Below the pieces are notes generated by a model. It did no database searches, was not told where the DNA came from, and saw only the letters and a program-made list of their open reading frames with translations. Below are positions 45,743-54,422 of a stretch of DNA of 64,000 bases, one piece after another (the first letter of the stretch is position 1; each line of letters begins with the position of its first letter). Where the stretch lies: the NCBI RefSeq assembly GCF_016863555.1, contig NZ_BOPC01000017.1, positions 97,134-161,133 of the forward strand, given 5' to 3'. Source of the stretch: Micromonospora qiuiae. Lineage in GTDB: Bacteria; Actinomycetota; Actinomycetes; Mycobacteriales; Micromonosporaceae. Both the position numbers and the translations under genes were made by a program.

Positions 45743-46328
45743 ATGAAAGCGGTGGCCGTGGCTGTTAGTGTGCCGCAGGCGGTGGCTTGGGGCGAGCAGG
45801 GTGGTGCGGCGTGCCGGGATGAGCTTGTCGGGTTCCGTCGTTCGTTCTATGACTGCCCGACGTTGCGCGCTGATGCGTTGTTCGAGCTCACCGACGCGGT
45901 GTTGTGTGTGGATGGCCCGATGGTGTCGCTGGCGGAGTTATCGTTGGCGGGCTGTTTTCGCCGTGGTCACGGGGCTCTTTACGACGCGTTGGCGGCCGGT
46001 GGTGGCGATGTCGGCGGGGACCACTGGACGAGGCTGATCATCGCCGCATACGCACAGTTACGCCTGGCCCGCCAACACGTCGATGATTTGCGCCATCCCT
46101 GGGAGAGACCTCTACCGCCACACCGACCGCCCAGCCCGCTACGGGTCCGGCGAGTATTCCGCCGCATCCGCCGTACCGTCGGGATTCCCGCCCGCGCGGC
46201 GAAACCCACCCGACCCGGCCCAGGCCGGCCCTCAAGGTCGCACCTCCGTACCAGCCCCGCGCCACCCCGTCGGCAAGAAGATCCGCAAAAAGGACATGCC
46301 ACGGCGAGGAGGAAAAACCGCAAACAGG
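45743..46328 (+). pseudogene. Degenerate insertion-sequence transposase
   Basis: The plus strand encodes FRRSFYDCPTLRADALFELT and LAGCFRRGHGALYDAL, which match the N-terminus of a large actinobacterial IS701-like transposase family (from memory). It then jumps to WTRLIIAAYAQLRLARQHVD and PWERPLPPHRPPSP, which match the C-terminus. The catalytic DDE core of about 250 residues is missing. Near 46230 the frame shifts: GRPSRSHL in one frame continues as APRHPVGKKIRKKD in another. It is therefore an internally deleted, frameshifted remnant. The group II intron is inserted at its 3' end in the opposite orientation. Confidence 0.7.
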
Positions 46329-46367
46329 GTCGGGTGGCCCAGGGCGTCGCAGCCCTGGGCTCCCACG

Positions 46368-46401
46368 GAACGGAGCGTGACAGTCTCCCGTCACTCCGCT
46401 C
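46368..46401 (-). ncRNA. Group II intron domain V
   Basis: On the minus strand GAGCGGAGTGAC, GGGAGACT and GTCACGCTCCGTTC form a 34-nt hairpin with the AGC triad near its base and the expected bulge, matching the catalytic domain V of group II introns. It lies 3 bp after the maturase stop codon. Confidence 0.7.
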
Positions 46402-46404
46402 TTC

Positions 46405-47655
46405 TCACCAATTCCAGCAGTACTGCCGCTCCCACGCCCAGTGCGCGAACAGGCCGGGATCTCGATCGAGGAGCCCGGTCCACCATGCTTTGAAGCGCTT
46501 CCAGGAGCGCAACCTCTTGTATTTCTTGCGCGCCCAACGCATCAGGTAGGTGTTGATACGCCGTAGAAAGGGATATAGCTGCGACCGGTAGAACCGGCCG
46601 TAGTAGTTCATCCAGCCCGCCACGATCGGGTTGATCCAATCAGCGAGCTCGTCGAGAGAATCTTCGGTGCGCCGATGAATGCGCCAGTGACGCAGCTGTC
46701 TGCCCATCGTTTTGAGGGCTTGAGGGCTGATCGCGGGCAGGAAGGAGGTGAACGCCTTCCCATCCGGATACTTCGCCTTGCGCGGGCCGAAGGCATACCC
46801 CAGGAACGTGAACGACGTGTGCTCGAACGAGCCCCGCCGTCGGGAGTCCTTGCAGTACACCAGCTTTGTCTTGTCGGGATGCAAGCGCAGCCCGACACTT
46901 TCCAGCCGTTCGGCCAGCGCCGCCCAGACCTGCCGGGCCTGGCGCTCTGTCGCGCAATGCACCACCGCGTCATCGGCATAGCGTTCGAACTCTACGGTCG
47001 GGAACTCCCCCTCCAGCCACGAGTCGAACGCATAGTGCATGAACAGGTTCGCCAATACGGGTGAAACCGCGGAACCCTGTGGCGTTCCCCGATCCCGCGT
47101 TTGCAGGGTTCCGTTGGGCAGCGCCAACGGGGCAACCAACCACCGCTTGACATACAGCACTACCCACCGCTGGTCGGTGTTCGCTTCCACAGCCTTGACC
47201 ATGAGAGCGTGATCCACAGAGTCGAAGAACTTTTGCACATCCAGGTCAATGACCCAGTCCTTCTTCCAGCACCGTTGCCGGCACCGCTCGATCGCCTGCA
47301 ACGCCGAACGCCTGGGTCGATACCCGTACGAGTCGTCATGGAAGATCGACTCTGTTCGGGGTTCCAACGCCAGCGCGACCACCGTCTGCGCCACGCGATC
47401 AGCCACCGTCGGCACACCCAACGTTCGTGTGCCGCCTAGCTTTGGGATCTCCACCGCCTTTACCGGCGGCGGGAAGTACGTCCCCGATGACATCCGATTC
47501 CAAATCTTGTACAGATTGTTTCTCAGATCGGCTTCGAAGTCCTCGATGGACTGCCCGTCCACGCCTGCGGCGCCCTTGTTCGACCTGACTCTCTCGTACG
47601 CCTCCCACACCAGTCGCTTCGGAATGTCAAAAGGCTTGTCCTGCGGACTTGACAT
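46405..47655 (-). CDS. ltrA: Group II intron reverse transcriptase/maturase
   Basis: A 416-residue maturase. RT motifs include SNKGAAGVDGQSIEDF (RT-0/1), GVPTVADRVAQTVVALAL, DVQKFFDSVDHALM, GTPQGSAVSPVLANLFMHYA, and the catalytic YADD in ERYADDAVVH. The maturase (X) domain follows, with AGWMNYYGRFYRSQLYPFL and the end WERQYCWNW. No C-terminal HNH endonuclease domain is present, so mobility would not use second-strand cleavage by the protein. The ATG at 47655 has GGAGGAA nine nt upstream. The ORF is intact and the intron may be functional. Confidence 0.93.
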   Translation of the reverse strand: MSSPQDKPFDIPKRLVWEAYERVRSNKGAAGVDGQSIEDFEADLRNNLYKIWNRMSSGTYFPPPVKAVEIPKLGGTRTLGVPTVADRVAQTVVALALEPRTESIFHDDSYGYRPRRSALQAIERCRQRCWKKDWVIDLDVQKFFDSVDHALMVKAVEANTDQRWVVLYVKRWLVAPLALPNGTLQTRDRGTPQGSAVSPVLANLFMHYAFDSWLEGEFPTVEFERYADDAVVHCATERQARQVWAALAERLESVGLRLHPDKTKLVYCKDSRRRGSFEHTSFTFLGYAFGPRKAKYPDGKAFTSFLPAISPQALKTMGRQLRHWRIHRRTEDSLDELADWINPIVAGWMNYYGRFYRSQLYPFLRRINTYLMRWARKKYKRLRSWKRFKAWWTGLLDRDPGLFAHWAWERQYCWNW

Positions 47656-48316
47656 GCCCACCCGCTTCCTCCCGGCACACGTCCGGTTGTTCGTGCGAAC
47701 AGATCAGCGATGAGCCGGCCCCTTCGCTCCACCCCGATTACCAGGGCTTCACCACTACTACGAACCGGTCCGCCAGCGGATGCCGCATCGGTACTCAGCA
47801 CCTGACGGTTTCCGCCGCCCGGTGCGCTCCCTCTCGCTCCCCCAGCCTCGCCAGTTGAGCCGTATCGGCGTCCGCCTTCCCACGTTCCATGCAGAAGCCG
47901 CAGACCGGACTCGCGCCGCCTCCATGCCGGACACCGCCTGGCCAATAAGCGGGCACCCGCCAGGCTCATCCCGGCGCCATTTAACCGCACCGGTTTTGAT
48001 GTCATCTTCTTGTTTCGACACGTCAATAGCGGTTCGCTTACGCTCGCCTTTCCGGTCCCCACCTGACACGTCAAGCGTGCCTTTTCCTCAACGCTCACCA
48101 CGACGGTCTTCAGCCAACGCAGCTTGAGGTGGTTTGGCATCTCCCCCCACAGGGCGATGCCGAAGGGCCACAAAACCTTCATCTCCTGCACAGCACCGCA
48201 TCAAATGAGATCCCCTACACCGACCTCACTCTCCGCGCTCGTGGCGCACTGAAAACGCAAGCTAACGCAGCCGACGAGTAGTGCCGCCACCAGATGCCAG
48301 GCGGTCTCGGCAGCGC

Positions 48317-48532
48317 CTACTCAGACGTCAACTGGCGGGCCAGCCGGTCCAGGCCACTCTTGATCAGCTGCCCGTACTCGTCGTCGCCGAGCGCGCCGAT
48401 CCCCGCCTCCGCGCGCTGGAGGTGCTCGCGGGCCAGGTCGAAATCGCCGAGCTTGCGGTAGCACTCACCGAGGTTGAGGTGCAACGACGGATACAGGCCG
48501 GCCACCCCGAGAGCGGGGTGGCGGGCCGGCAA
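48317..48532 (-). pseudogene. C-terminal fragment of a TPR-repeat protein
   Basis: Seventy-one codons encode LYPSLHLNLGECYRKLGDFD and LAREHLQRAEAGIGALGDDE, the last tetratricopeptide unit of a larger actinobacterial protein. Nothing upstream continues the TPR pattern; the sequence turns into the GDPD remnant after 10 bp. It is probably the end of a gene whose front was deleted. Confidence 0.6.
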
Positions 48533-48542
48533 GGGTGGGTCA

Positions 48543-48944
48543 TCAGCGGCGGGGCAGGCCGGCGCGGGCGGCCACGGCGGTGTCCGGGTGGTCGGTGAAG
48601 ACGCCGTCGAGGCCGAGGGAGTAGAACAGTTCGTACTCGGCCTGGATGTCGCCGCGGGCGTTCGGATCGGTGCCGAGCCGGAAGTCGACCGGCAGGAACT
48701 GGTTCTCCGCCCGGAAGGTCCAGGCGTGCACGACCAGCTTCTCCTTGTGCGCGTCGCGGACCAGCGTCGTCGGGGCGAGCAACTTGCCGGCGGCGTCGCG
48801 CGGCACGATCAGGTTCTTGTGCGCGCCGATCCCGTCGGCGTACCGGGCGATCCACTTCAGCCCGGTGCGCCCGGTCAGATCGCGGTAGGTGCGGGCGTCG
48901 CCGGAGGCGGTGAAGTCGTACGGGCGTCCGCCGGCGTCGAGCAA
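48543..48944 (-). pseudogene. C-terminal fragment of a glycerophosphodiester phosphodiesterase
   Basis: The ORF encodes KLVVHAWTFRAENQFLPVDF and GLDGVFTDHPDTAVAARAGL, the C-terminal part of a GDPD with the VHxxTFRxENxFLP signature. The frame stays open upstream past 49000 but runs into the divergent trkH gene. The catalytic N-terminal half of the TIM barrel is absent. It is therefore a remnant. Together with the TPR fragment it suggests that a deletion brought two gene ends together. Confidence 0.7.
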
Positions 48945-49072
48945 CTGGACCAGCCGCTCAGGAGATCGGGCCGGGCTGACCGGAAGTTGGTCCGCGCTTG
49001 ACCGTCCGGTGAATCCTCGCCGATTGGCGTATTCGACTCCCGGGCAGGGGTTGGAATCGCCAAGATTGTCTG

Positions 49073-50407
49073 GTGCGCCGGTTCTTCCGTCACCCCGTCC
49101 GGCTCGTGCCGATCGGTTTCCTGGTGGCGATTCTGCTCGGCACCGGCCTGCTGATGCTGCCCCCGATGGCGGTCGAGCCCCGGCACCCGTCCTTCATCAC
49201 CGCGCTGTTCACCAGCACCTCGGCGATCTCGGTCTCCGGTCTGGCCGTCGTCAGCACCCCGGACTACTGGTCCACCGCCGGCCTGGTGGTCATCGCCGTG
49301 CTCACCCAACTCGGCGGACTCGGCATCCTGACCGGCGCCGCGCTGGTGATCCTGACCGTCTCCCGCCGGCTCGGCCTGCACAATCGGCTGCTGGTCCAGG
49401 CCGAGACGCTGGAGTACGGGCTCGGCAACATCCGCCGGCTGCTGCTGCACATCGGCGTCACGGTGCTGGTCTGCGAGACACTGATGACGATCATCGTCAG
49501 TGGGCGGCTCTGGCTGGACTACGACTACTCGCTGGGCCGCGCGCTCTGGTCGGCCGGTTTCCACTCCGTACAGACGTTCAACAACTCCGGCTTCTCGCTC
49601 TACCCCGACGGGCTACGAGGCTTCTCCCGAGATCCCTGGGTCACCCTGCCGCTGGCCCTCGGCGGCATCGTCGGTGGGCTCGGCTTCCCGGCGCTGTTCG
49701 AGGCGGCCCGCCAATGGCGACGGCCGGTGCGCTGGGCGGTCGCCACCAAACTGAGCATCTGGGGCAGCCTCGCCCTGGTCGTTGTCGGCACCATGGCGTT
49801 CCTGGCCATCGAGTGGGCCAACCGCTGGACCATCGGGCAGTACGGCGTCGCGGACAAGCTGCTCGCCGCATTCGGCCAGATCGCGCTGGCCCGGACCGGC
49901 GGGATCGAGCTGGTGCCGGCCACCGCGCTCCGCGAGGAGAGCTACCCGCTGCTGATCGGGTTGATGTTCATCGGCGGCGGCAGCGCCAGCACGGCCGGTG
50001 GGATCAAGGTCTCCACCTTCTTCCTGCTCGCCTTCGTCATCTGGGCGGAGATCCGCGGCGAGCCCGACGTGACGGTGGGGCACCGTCGGGTCGCCACCGC
50101 CAGCCAACGACAGGCGCTCACCGTCACCCTGCTGAGTGTCGCGATCGTGGCCGGTGCCACCACCCTGCTCATCGCGATGACCAACCATTTGCCCTTCCAG
50201 GCCGCCCTCTTCGAGATCACTTCGGCCTTCAGCACCACCGGGCTCACGGTCGGCGTGACGTCGGCCCTCTCCGACGCCGGGCACCTCCTGCTGATCGCGT
50301 TGATGTACATCGGCCGGGTCGGGCCACTCACTCTCGGCTCGGCGATCGCCCTGAACACGCGGCACCGTCTCTATCGCTACGCAGAGGAGCAACCCATTGT
50401 CGGATAG
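49073..50407 (+). CDS. trkH: TrkH-family potassium uptake protein
   Basis: A 444-residue K+ channel-like transporter with eight or more transmembrane segments and four pore loops. Selectivity-filter-like sequences include TSTSAISVSGLAVV, FNNSGFSLYPDG, GGGSASTAGGIKVST and SAFSTTGLTVGV. The GTG start lies in the region that also contains the open end of the GDPD remnant on the other strand. It forms a complex with the TrkA encoded next. Confidence 0.93.
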   Translation: MRRFFRHPVRLVPIGFLVAILLGTGLLMLPPMAVEPRHPSFITALFTSTSAISVSGLAVVSTPDYWSTAGLVVIAVLTQLGGLGILTGAALVILTVSRRLGLHNRLLVQAETLEYGLGNIRRLLLHIGVTVLVCETLMTIIVSGRLWLDYDYSLGRALWSAGFHSVQTFNNSGFSLYPDGLRGFSRDPWVTLPLALGGIVGGLGFPALFEAARQWRRPVRWAVATKLSIWGSLALVVVGTMAFLAIEWANRWTIGQYGVADKLLAAFGQIALARTGGIELVPATALREESYPLLIGLMFIGGGSASTAGGIKVSTFFLLAFVIWAEIRGEPDVTVGHRRVATASQRQALTVTLLSVAIVAGATTLLIAMTNHLPFQAALFEITSAFSTTGLTVGVTSALSDAGHLLLIALMYIGRVGPLTLGSAIALNTRHRLYRYAEEQPIVG

Positions 50408-51068
50408 GAACGCCGATTCCGAGGGCGTGGTCGTGATCGGGCTCGGTCGGTTCGGCAGCCACCTCGCCGAGTCGCTCAACGCGCTCGGCCACGAGGTACT
50501 GGCGATCGACGACAACCCGCAGCAGGTGCAGAAGTGGTCGGCGCAGCTCGCCCAGGTGGCGCAGGCAGACTCCACCAACGGGGAGGCGCTGCGCCAGCTC
50601 GGCGTGGCGGACCTGTCACGGGTGGTGGTGGCCATCGGCGCCTCGGTGGAGGCCAGCGTGCTCACCGTGCTCGCCCTGGTCGAGCTGGGCGTACCGCAGA
50701 TCTGGGCCCGAGCCACCACCACCCAACACGCGAAGATTCTCGAAGCGGTCGGCGCCCAACACGTCATCTTTCCCGAGGCGGAGACGGGCGAACGGCTGGC
50801 TCATCTGATCGTCAGCCGGATGCTCGACTTCGTGGAGTTCGAGGGTGCCTTCGCCATCGCCAAGATGCGGGTGCCCCAGCCGCTGGTCGGTCGCGCGATC
50901 AGCGAGGCATGGTTGCTGAACCGCCACGGCGTACGCGTGGTCGGAGTCAAGCGGGCGACCGAAGACCGGTTCCATTATGTCTCGGAGGGGTTGGAGCTCT
51001 GCCCGGACGACATCATCATCGTGGAAGGCCCCATCGAGCAGGTCCAGCGTTTCTCCACCCTGACCTGA
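50397..51068 (+). CDS. trkA: TrkA-family (RCK) potassium transport regulator
   Basis: A 223-residue cytoplasmic protein with an RCK_N domain (VVVIGLGRFGSHLAESLNAL, NAD/ATP-binding glycine motif, then VLAIDDNPQQVQ) and an RCK_C domain (AISEAWLLNRHGVRVVGVKR). The likely start is TTG at 50397, which overlaps trkH by 11 bp; the alternative would remove part of the nucleotide-binding strand. It gates the TrkH channel. A strong hairpin follows its stop codon. Confidence 0.92.
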   Translation: MSDRNADSEGVVVIGLGRFGSHLAESLNALGHEVLAIDDNPQQVQKWSAQLAQVAQADSTNGEALRQLGVADLSRVVVAIGASVEASVLTVLALVELGVPQIWARATTTQHAKILEAVGAQHVIFPEAETGERLAHLIVSRMLDFVEFEGAFAIAKMRVPQPLVGRAISEAWLLNRHGVRVVGVKRATEDRFHYVSEGLELCPDDIIIVEGPIEQVQRFSTLT

Positions 51069-51084
51069 CCGTGCGCGTACCGCG

Positions 51085-51120
51085 AACGCTCCGGGCACCG
51101 CGTGCGGTGCCCGGAGCGTT
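51085..51120. terminator. Perfect 15-bp hairpin terminator between convergent genes
   Basis: AACGCTCCGGGCACC (51085-51099) and its exact complement (51106-51120) have a 6-nt loop GCGTGC and are followed by TCTGG. It lies between the convergent trkA and surface-protein genes and probably terminates both. Confidence 0.85.
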
Positions 51121-51133
51121 TCTGGCGTACGGG

Positions 51134-52543
51134 TCAGAGAGTGGAGCCGGCCCTGCGGCGGAACCGTGAGGCGCCGAGCAGCAGGCTGCCAGCGGCCAGC
51201 AGGCCGCCACCCAGGGCAAGTGTGCCGCCGGTGTCGTCGCCCGTCACCGGGAGCTTGCCGTGGTCCTTGTCGTGGTCCTTGTCGTGGTCCTTCCCATGGT
51301 CCTTGTCGTGGTCCTTGTCGTGGTCCTTGTCGTGGCCCTTGTCGTGGTCCTTGCGGTGATCGTGCTTGCCGTGCCGGATGCAGACCGTGACGGTGGCCGG
51401 GTCGGAAACCACGGTCTGGCTGCCGAACTTTCCGGTCGCCCGGGCGGTGTTGACCACCTTGCCGCGCTTGACGTCAGAATGAGTCACGACGTACGGCTTC
51501 ACGGCATGGCAGTCGGTCGAGGTGCCCGGCGCCAGCGTGGTGCTGTTGCAGACCACCGGTCCGGCGGTCGGGTCGTTGACCGCGACGTCGGTGATCGTCA
51601 CCGTGCCGGTGTTGGTCACCCGATAGGTGTAGTGGATCTTGTCACCCTTGGCCGCGAAACCGTCGTTCTCACACTTCTCACGGCAGTCCGAATCGACCCG
51701 CGCCTTCTTGTCGATCGACAAGCTGGCCTGCGGCTTCTGGGTCGTGACGGTGAACGTCGCCTTGTTGGACGGCACGGTCTGCTGACCGAAGAGGCCACTG
51801 GCCTGCGCCACGTTCACGATCTTGCCTGCGGCCACATCCGCCGCGGTCACCGTGTACTTACCCGTGCACGTCGTACTCGCCCCCGGCGCCAACGACGTCG
51901 CCACGCAGGTGATGCCCGTGACCGTGTCGTCCGCCACGGTGATACCCGTGATCGAAGAGGTCGTCCCCGTACTCGTATTCGTCACCGTGTACGTGTACGT
52001 CACCACGTCACCGGCCTTCAGCCCACTGGCCGGCGCACCCTTCTTGGTCAGCGACAGGCTCGGGCGCACCTGAGGGTTCGAGGCGGCGCAGGTGTGGGTG
52101 AGGACGAAGAACCTCTCCGTGCCCGTGACCACCGCCGTCGCCCCGGTCAGCGTCCAGCCGGCCGGGAGTACGATCCACGCCTTGCTGGTGCCCATGTTGT
52201 TGACCAGCGCGCTGTCCTGGGCGGTGGGAATCGTCCTGGTGACGGTGCCGCTGGGCGTGCTCCAGGTGCCCGTGACCGTCACGAACTCGTCGGTGGGCGG
52301 ATTGCTGCCGGGCAGGTTGAAGACCCAGACGTCCTCGTTCTCGTACGGTCCGCCACCCAGGTTGGGATCGCATTTCTGGGTGAAGTCGGCCGCCGTCGTC
52401 GGGACGTTCTCCGGATTGATGCTGATCACCGTGTCGGCCATGGCCGGCGACGCGCCGACCGTCAGCATCGCGCCGGCCAGCAGGGCACCGGCGGCCAGAC
52501 GACCCCAGGCACCTGCCCGTCCGGATGGTACAAGTCTGCTCAT
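51134..52543 (-). CDS. Sortase-anchored surface protein with ionic repeat tail
   Basis: A 469-residue protein. Residues 1-36 are a signal peptide ending PAMA. The middle has two or three Ig-like domains of the DUF7507/DUF11 type (VTYTYTVTNTSTGTTSSITG and IHYTYRVTNTGTVTITDVAV), often seen in large adhesins. A low-complexity segment of repeated KDHD units (about residues 392-432, DNA 51262-51357) precedes the sorting signal LPVTGDDTGG, a transmembrane helix and the basic end FRRRAG. It would be linked to peptidoglycan by a sortase encoded elsewhere. The charged His/Asp/Lys repeat may bind cations. The DNA repeat unit is about 12 bp and probably length-variable. Confidence 0.88.
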   Translation of the reverse strand: MSRLVPSGRAGAWGRLAAGALLAGAMLTVGASPAMADTVISINPENVPTTAADFTQKCDPNLGGGPYENEDVWVFNLPGSNPPTDEFVTVTGTWSTPSGTVTRTIPTAQDSALVNNMGTSKAWIVLPAGWTLTGATAVVTGTERFFVLTHTCAASNPQVRPSLSLTKKGAPASGLKAGDVVTYTYTVTNTSTGTTSSITGITVADDTVTGITCVATSLAPGASTTCTGKYTVTAADVAAGKIVNVAQASGLFGQQTVPSNKATFTVTTQKPQASLSIDKKARVDSDCREKCENDGFAAKGDKIHYTYRVTNTGTVTITDVAVNDPTAGPVVCNSTTLAPGTSTDCHAVKPYVVTHSDVKRGKVVNTARATGKFGSQTVVSDPATVTVCIRHGKHDHRKDHDKGHDKDHDKDHDKDHGKDHDKDHDKDHGKLPVTGDDTGGTLALGGGLLAAGSLLLGASRFRRRAGSTL

Positions 52544-52665
52544 GTCAATCCCCGTGTCGTGAAGCCTCATTGACGCCGAGATCAACGAGCACCGGGCAGA
52601 CATGTGATGTGACGCGGGGACAATTCACCCCGTCGGGTCATCGCCGCGCTGGTGAAACTGATCGG

Positions 52666-54351
52666 TTACCCCTTCTTCCCACCCCTGGCCTTCTCCGACT
52701 TGCCCTTCGTGCCCTTTGCCAGCTGGGCGTGCTTCGGCGGCTTGCCCTTCTCCGGCTTGCCCTTGCCCGGCTTGCCCTTGCCCGGTTGGTCCTTCTTCGG
52801 CTTTGACTCCGGCTTTGCCTTGGTGCCACCGGCACCACCGGAGCCGGCCTTGCCGGTGGCGGCCCGCACCGGTTTCGGGGCCGGTTTGGCGCTCGGTGCG
52901 GCACCGGCCACCCCGGCGACCTGCACACCGCACATCTCCTCGCCCACCCGGAACTCCACCGGCAGCGGGTTCGACCCGGTGTACGTGCCGGACAGGCTCA
53001 GCTTCTCGGTGGCGCCCGGGGCCAGCGGGGGTCGCTGCTGATCGGGCTGCACGACCACCGCCCGCCCCTGTTGGCGCACCGGCGCCGGGGTCGCCCTGGT
53101 CACCTTCTGCTCACCCGGAAAGGCGAAGCGCATCGTCCAGTCGCGCAACTCGCGGTCGCCGGTGTTGGTCAGGCGCACCTCAGCGGTGAAATCCTTGCCG
53201 GAGTCCTTACGCAGCGTGTACGACACCTGGCACGGGAACTGCTGCTCGCCGCCGATGCGGGCCTGGGCCGGCTGGTCGATGCCGCCGCTGGCCGGGCTGC
53301 GCGAGGTGATCCCCCACACTCCCGCCGTCACGGCCATCAGCGCCGCCGCGGCCACCCCCGCCTCGATCCGGCGGCGGCGGTCCATCGTCCGGCGGGTCCG
53401 TAGACCGGCGAAGGGCAACGCGTCGGTCGCGGCGGACCACGGCAGGATCGTGGTGTTGATGCTGGCCAGCCGCAACGGCTCGGCCCGCGCCTCACCGGCG
53501 GGCACCGCCGGCGCCCGGCCAGCTGCCTCCGCGAGCGTACGGGCCAGCTCGGTGGTGGCCGGCCGGTCCGCCGGACGCTTCGCCAGGCAGCGGCGGACCA
53601 GATCGGCGACCTCGGTGGGCAGGCCCGGCACCGACGGCATCGGTTCGGGCTCGCGGTACATGTGTGCCCGCAGCATCTGCGTGGTGGTGTCGGCCTGCCA
53701 GGGCAGCCGTCCGGTGAGCATCCGGTAGAGCAGCAGTCCCACCGCGTACACATCGGTGGCCGGGCTGACCTGGCCGTTGTCGAGCCGTTCCGGGGCGAGA
53801 TAGGCGGGCGTGCCCAGCAGCGTTCCGTCCGGCGCCTTCTCGCTCTCGCCGACCAGCGCCGAGATACCGAAGTCGACCACCTTCACGCCGGTCGGGGTGA
53901 GCATCACGTTGCCGGGCGTGACGTCGCGGTGCACCACGCCCCGCGCATGCGCGGTGGCCAGCGCGGAGGCGACCTCCGCGGCGACAGTCACCGCCTCCCG
54001 CCACGGCAGGCGGCGGTCGCGGGCGAGCCGCGCGGTCAGCGGGACGCCGTCGACCAACTCCATCACCACGTACGGCACGGTCAGCCCGACCTGTTCGGAC
54101 TCCCCGTAGTCGTACACGTTGGTGATGTTGGGGTGGCAGAGCCGGGCGGACGCCTGGGCCTCACTGCGGATCCGGTGCCGGAACGCCCGATCGCTGGCCA
54201 GCCGCGAGGCCAGTACCTTCACCGCGACCTGACGGCCGAGCACCTCGTCGTAGCCGCGCCAGACCACCGACATCCCGCCCGCGCCGAGCTGCTCGATCAG
54301 CCGGTACCGCTCACCGAGCAGCTGTGCGCCGCCGTGTACCCCTCCGCCCAT
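52666..54351 (-). CDS. Ser/Thr protein kinase with extracellular CBM2-like domain
   Basis: A 561-residue PknB-type receptor kinase. Residues 14-270 are the kinase: GAGGMSVVW glycine loop, Lys45 in VAVKVL, HRDVTPGN (Asp143), DFG at 160-162. A transmembrane segment follows at about 330-350. The outer part (374-474) begins CQVSYTLR and shows FTAEVRLTNTGDRELRDW, FAFPGEQKV, APGATEKLSLSGTYTGSNPL and a closing EEMC. This is the pattern of family 2 carbohydrate-binding modules with their terminal disulfide. A Lys/Gly/Pro-rich tail ends the protein. It may sense polysaccharide or cell wall. Several aromatic binding-site tryptophans of cellulose-binding members look absent. Confidence 0.88.
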   Translation of the reverse strand: MGGGVHGGAQLLGERYRLIEQLGAGGMSVVWRGYDEVLGRQVAVKVLASRLASDRAFRHRIRSEAQASARLCHPNITNVYDYGESEQVGLTVPYVVMELVDGVPLTARLARDRRLPWREAVTVAAEVASALATAHARGVVHRDVTPGNVMLTPTGVKVVDFGISALVGESEKAPDGTLLGTPAYLAPERLDNGQVSPATDVYAVGLLLYRMLTGRLPWQADTTTQMLRAHMYREPEPMPSVPGLPTEVADLVRRCLAKRPADRPATTELARTLAEAAGRAPAVPAGEARAEPLRLASINTTILPWSAATDALPFAGLRTRRTMDRRRRIEAGVAAAALMAVTAGVWGITSRSPASGGIDQPAQARIGGEQQFPCQVSYTLRKDSGKDFTAEVRLTNTGDRELRDWTMRFAFPGEQKVTRATPAPVRQQGRAVVVQPDQQRPPLAPGATEKLSLSGTYTGSNPLPVEFRVGEEMCGVQVAGVAGAAPSAKPAPKPVRAATGKAGSGGAGGTKAKPESKPKKDQPGKGKPGKGKPEKGKPPKHAQLAKGTKGKSEKARGGKKG

Positions 54352-54422
54352 GGTCGGCGTTGTTGCCCGACGCGAAGCCGGCTACACCTTTCTGGTCAGA
54401 TTCGGTCAGCGATGTCACCCGA

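Larger units (their letters stand above)
46329..48249 (-). mobile_element. Group II intron
   Basis: A retroelement of about 1.92 kb. On the minus strand the 5' end begins GTGCGCCACGAGC at 48249, matching the GUGYG start of group II introns. The maturase is encoded inside. After it comes a domain-V-like hairpin (46368-46401), a second hairpin for domain VI (CCCAGGGC/GCCCTGGG), and an end at ...CCCGAC near 46329. The first 600 nt (47656-48249) hold the folded ribozyme domains and no gene. Boundaries are inferred from motifs and could shift by a few bases. Confidence 0.75.

Noticed and set aside
45653..46549. Intact 298-residue transposase
   Set aside because: The frame joins N- and C-terminal family segments without the DDE core, shifts frame near 46230 and runs into the intron; it is a remnant.
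47656..48249. Protein-coding gene upstream of the maturase on the minus strand
   Set aside because: The position and composition fit the 5' ribozyme domains of the group II intron, and the 222-codon frame there has no protein-like features.
51262..51357. Possible CRISPR-like or regulatory repeat array
   Set aside because: It is in frame inside the surface-protein gene and encodes KDHD units, so it is a coding minisatellite.
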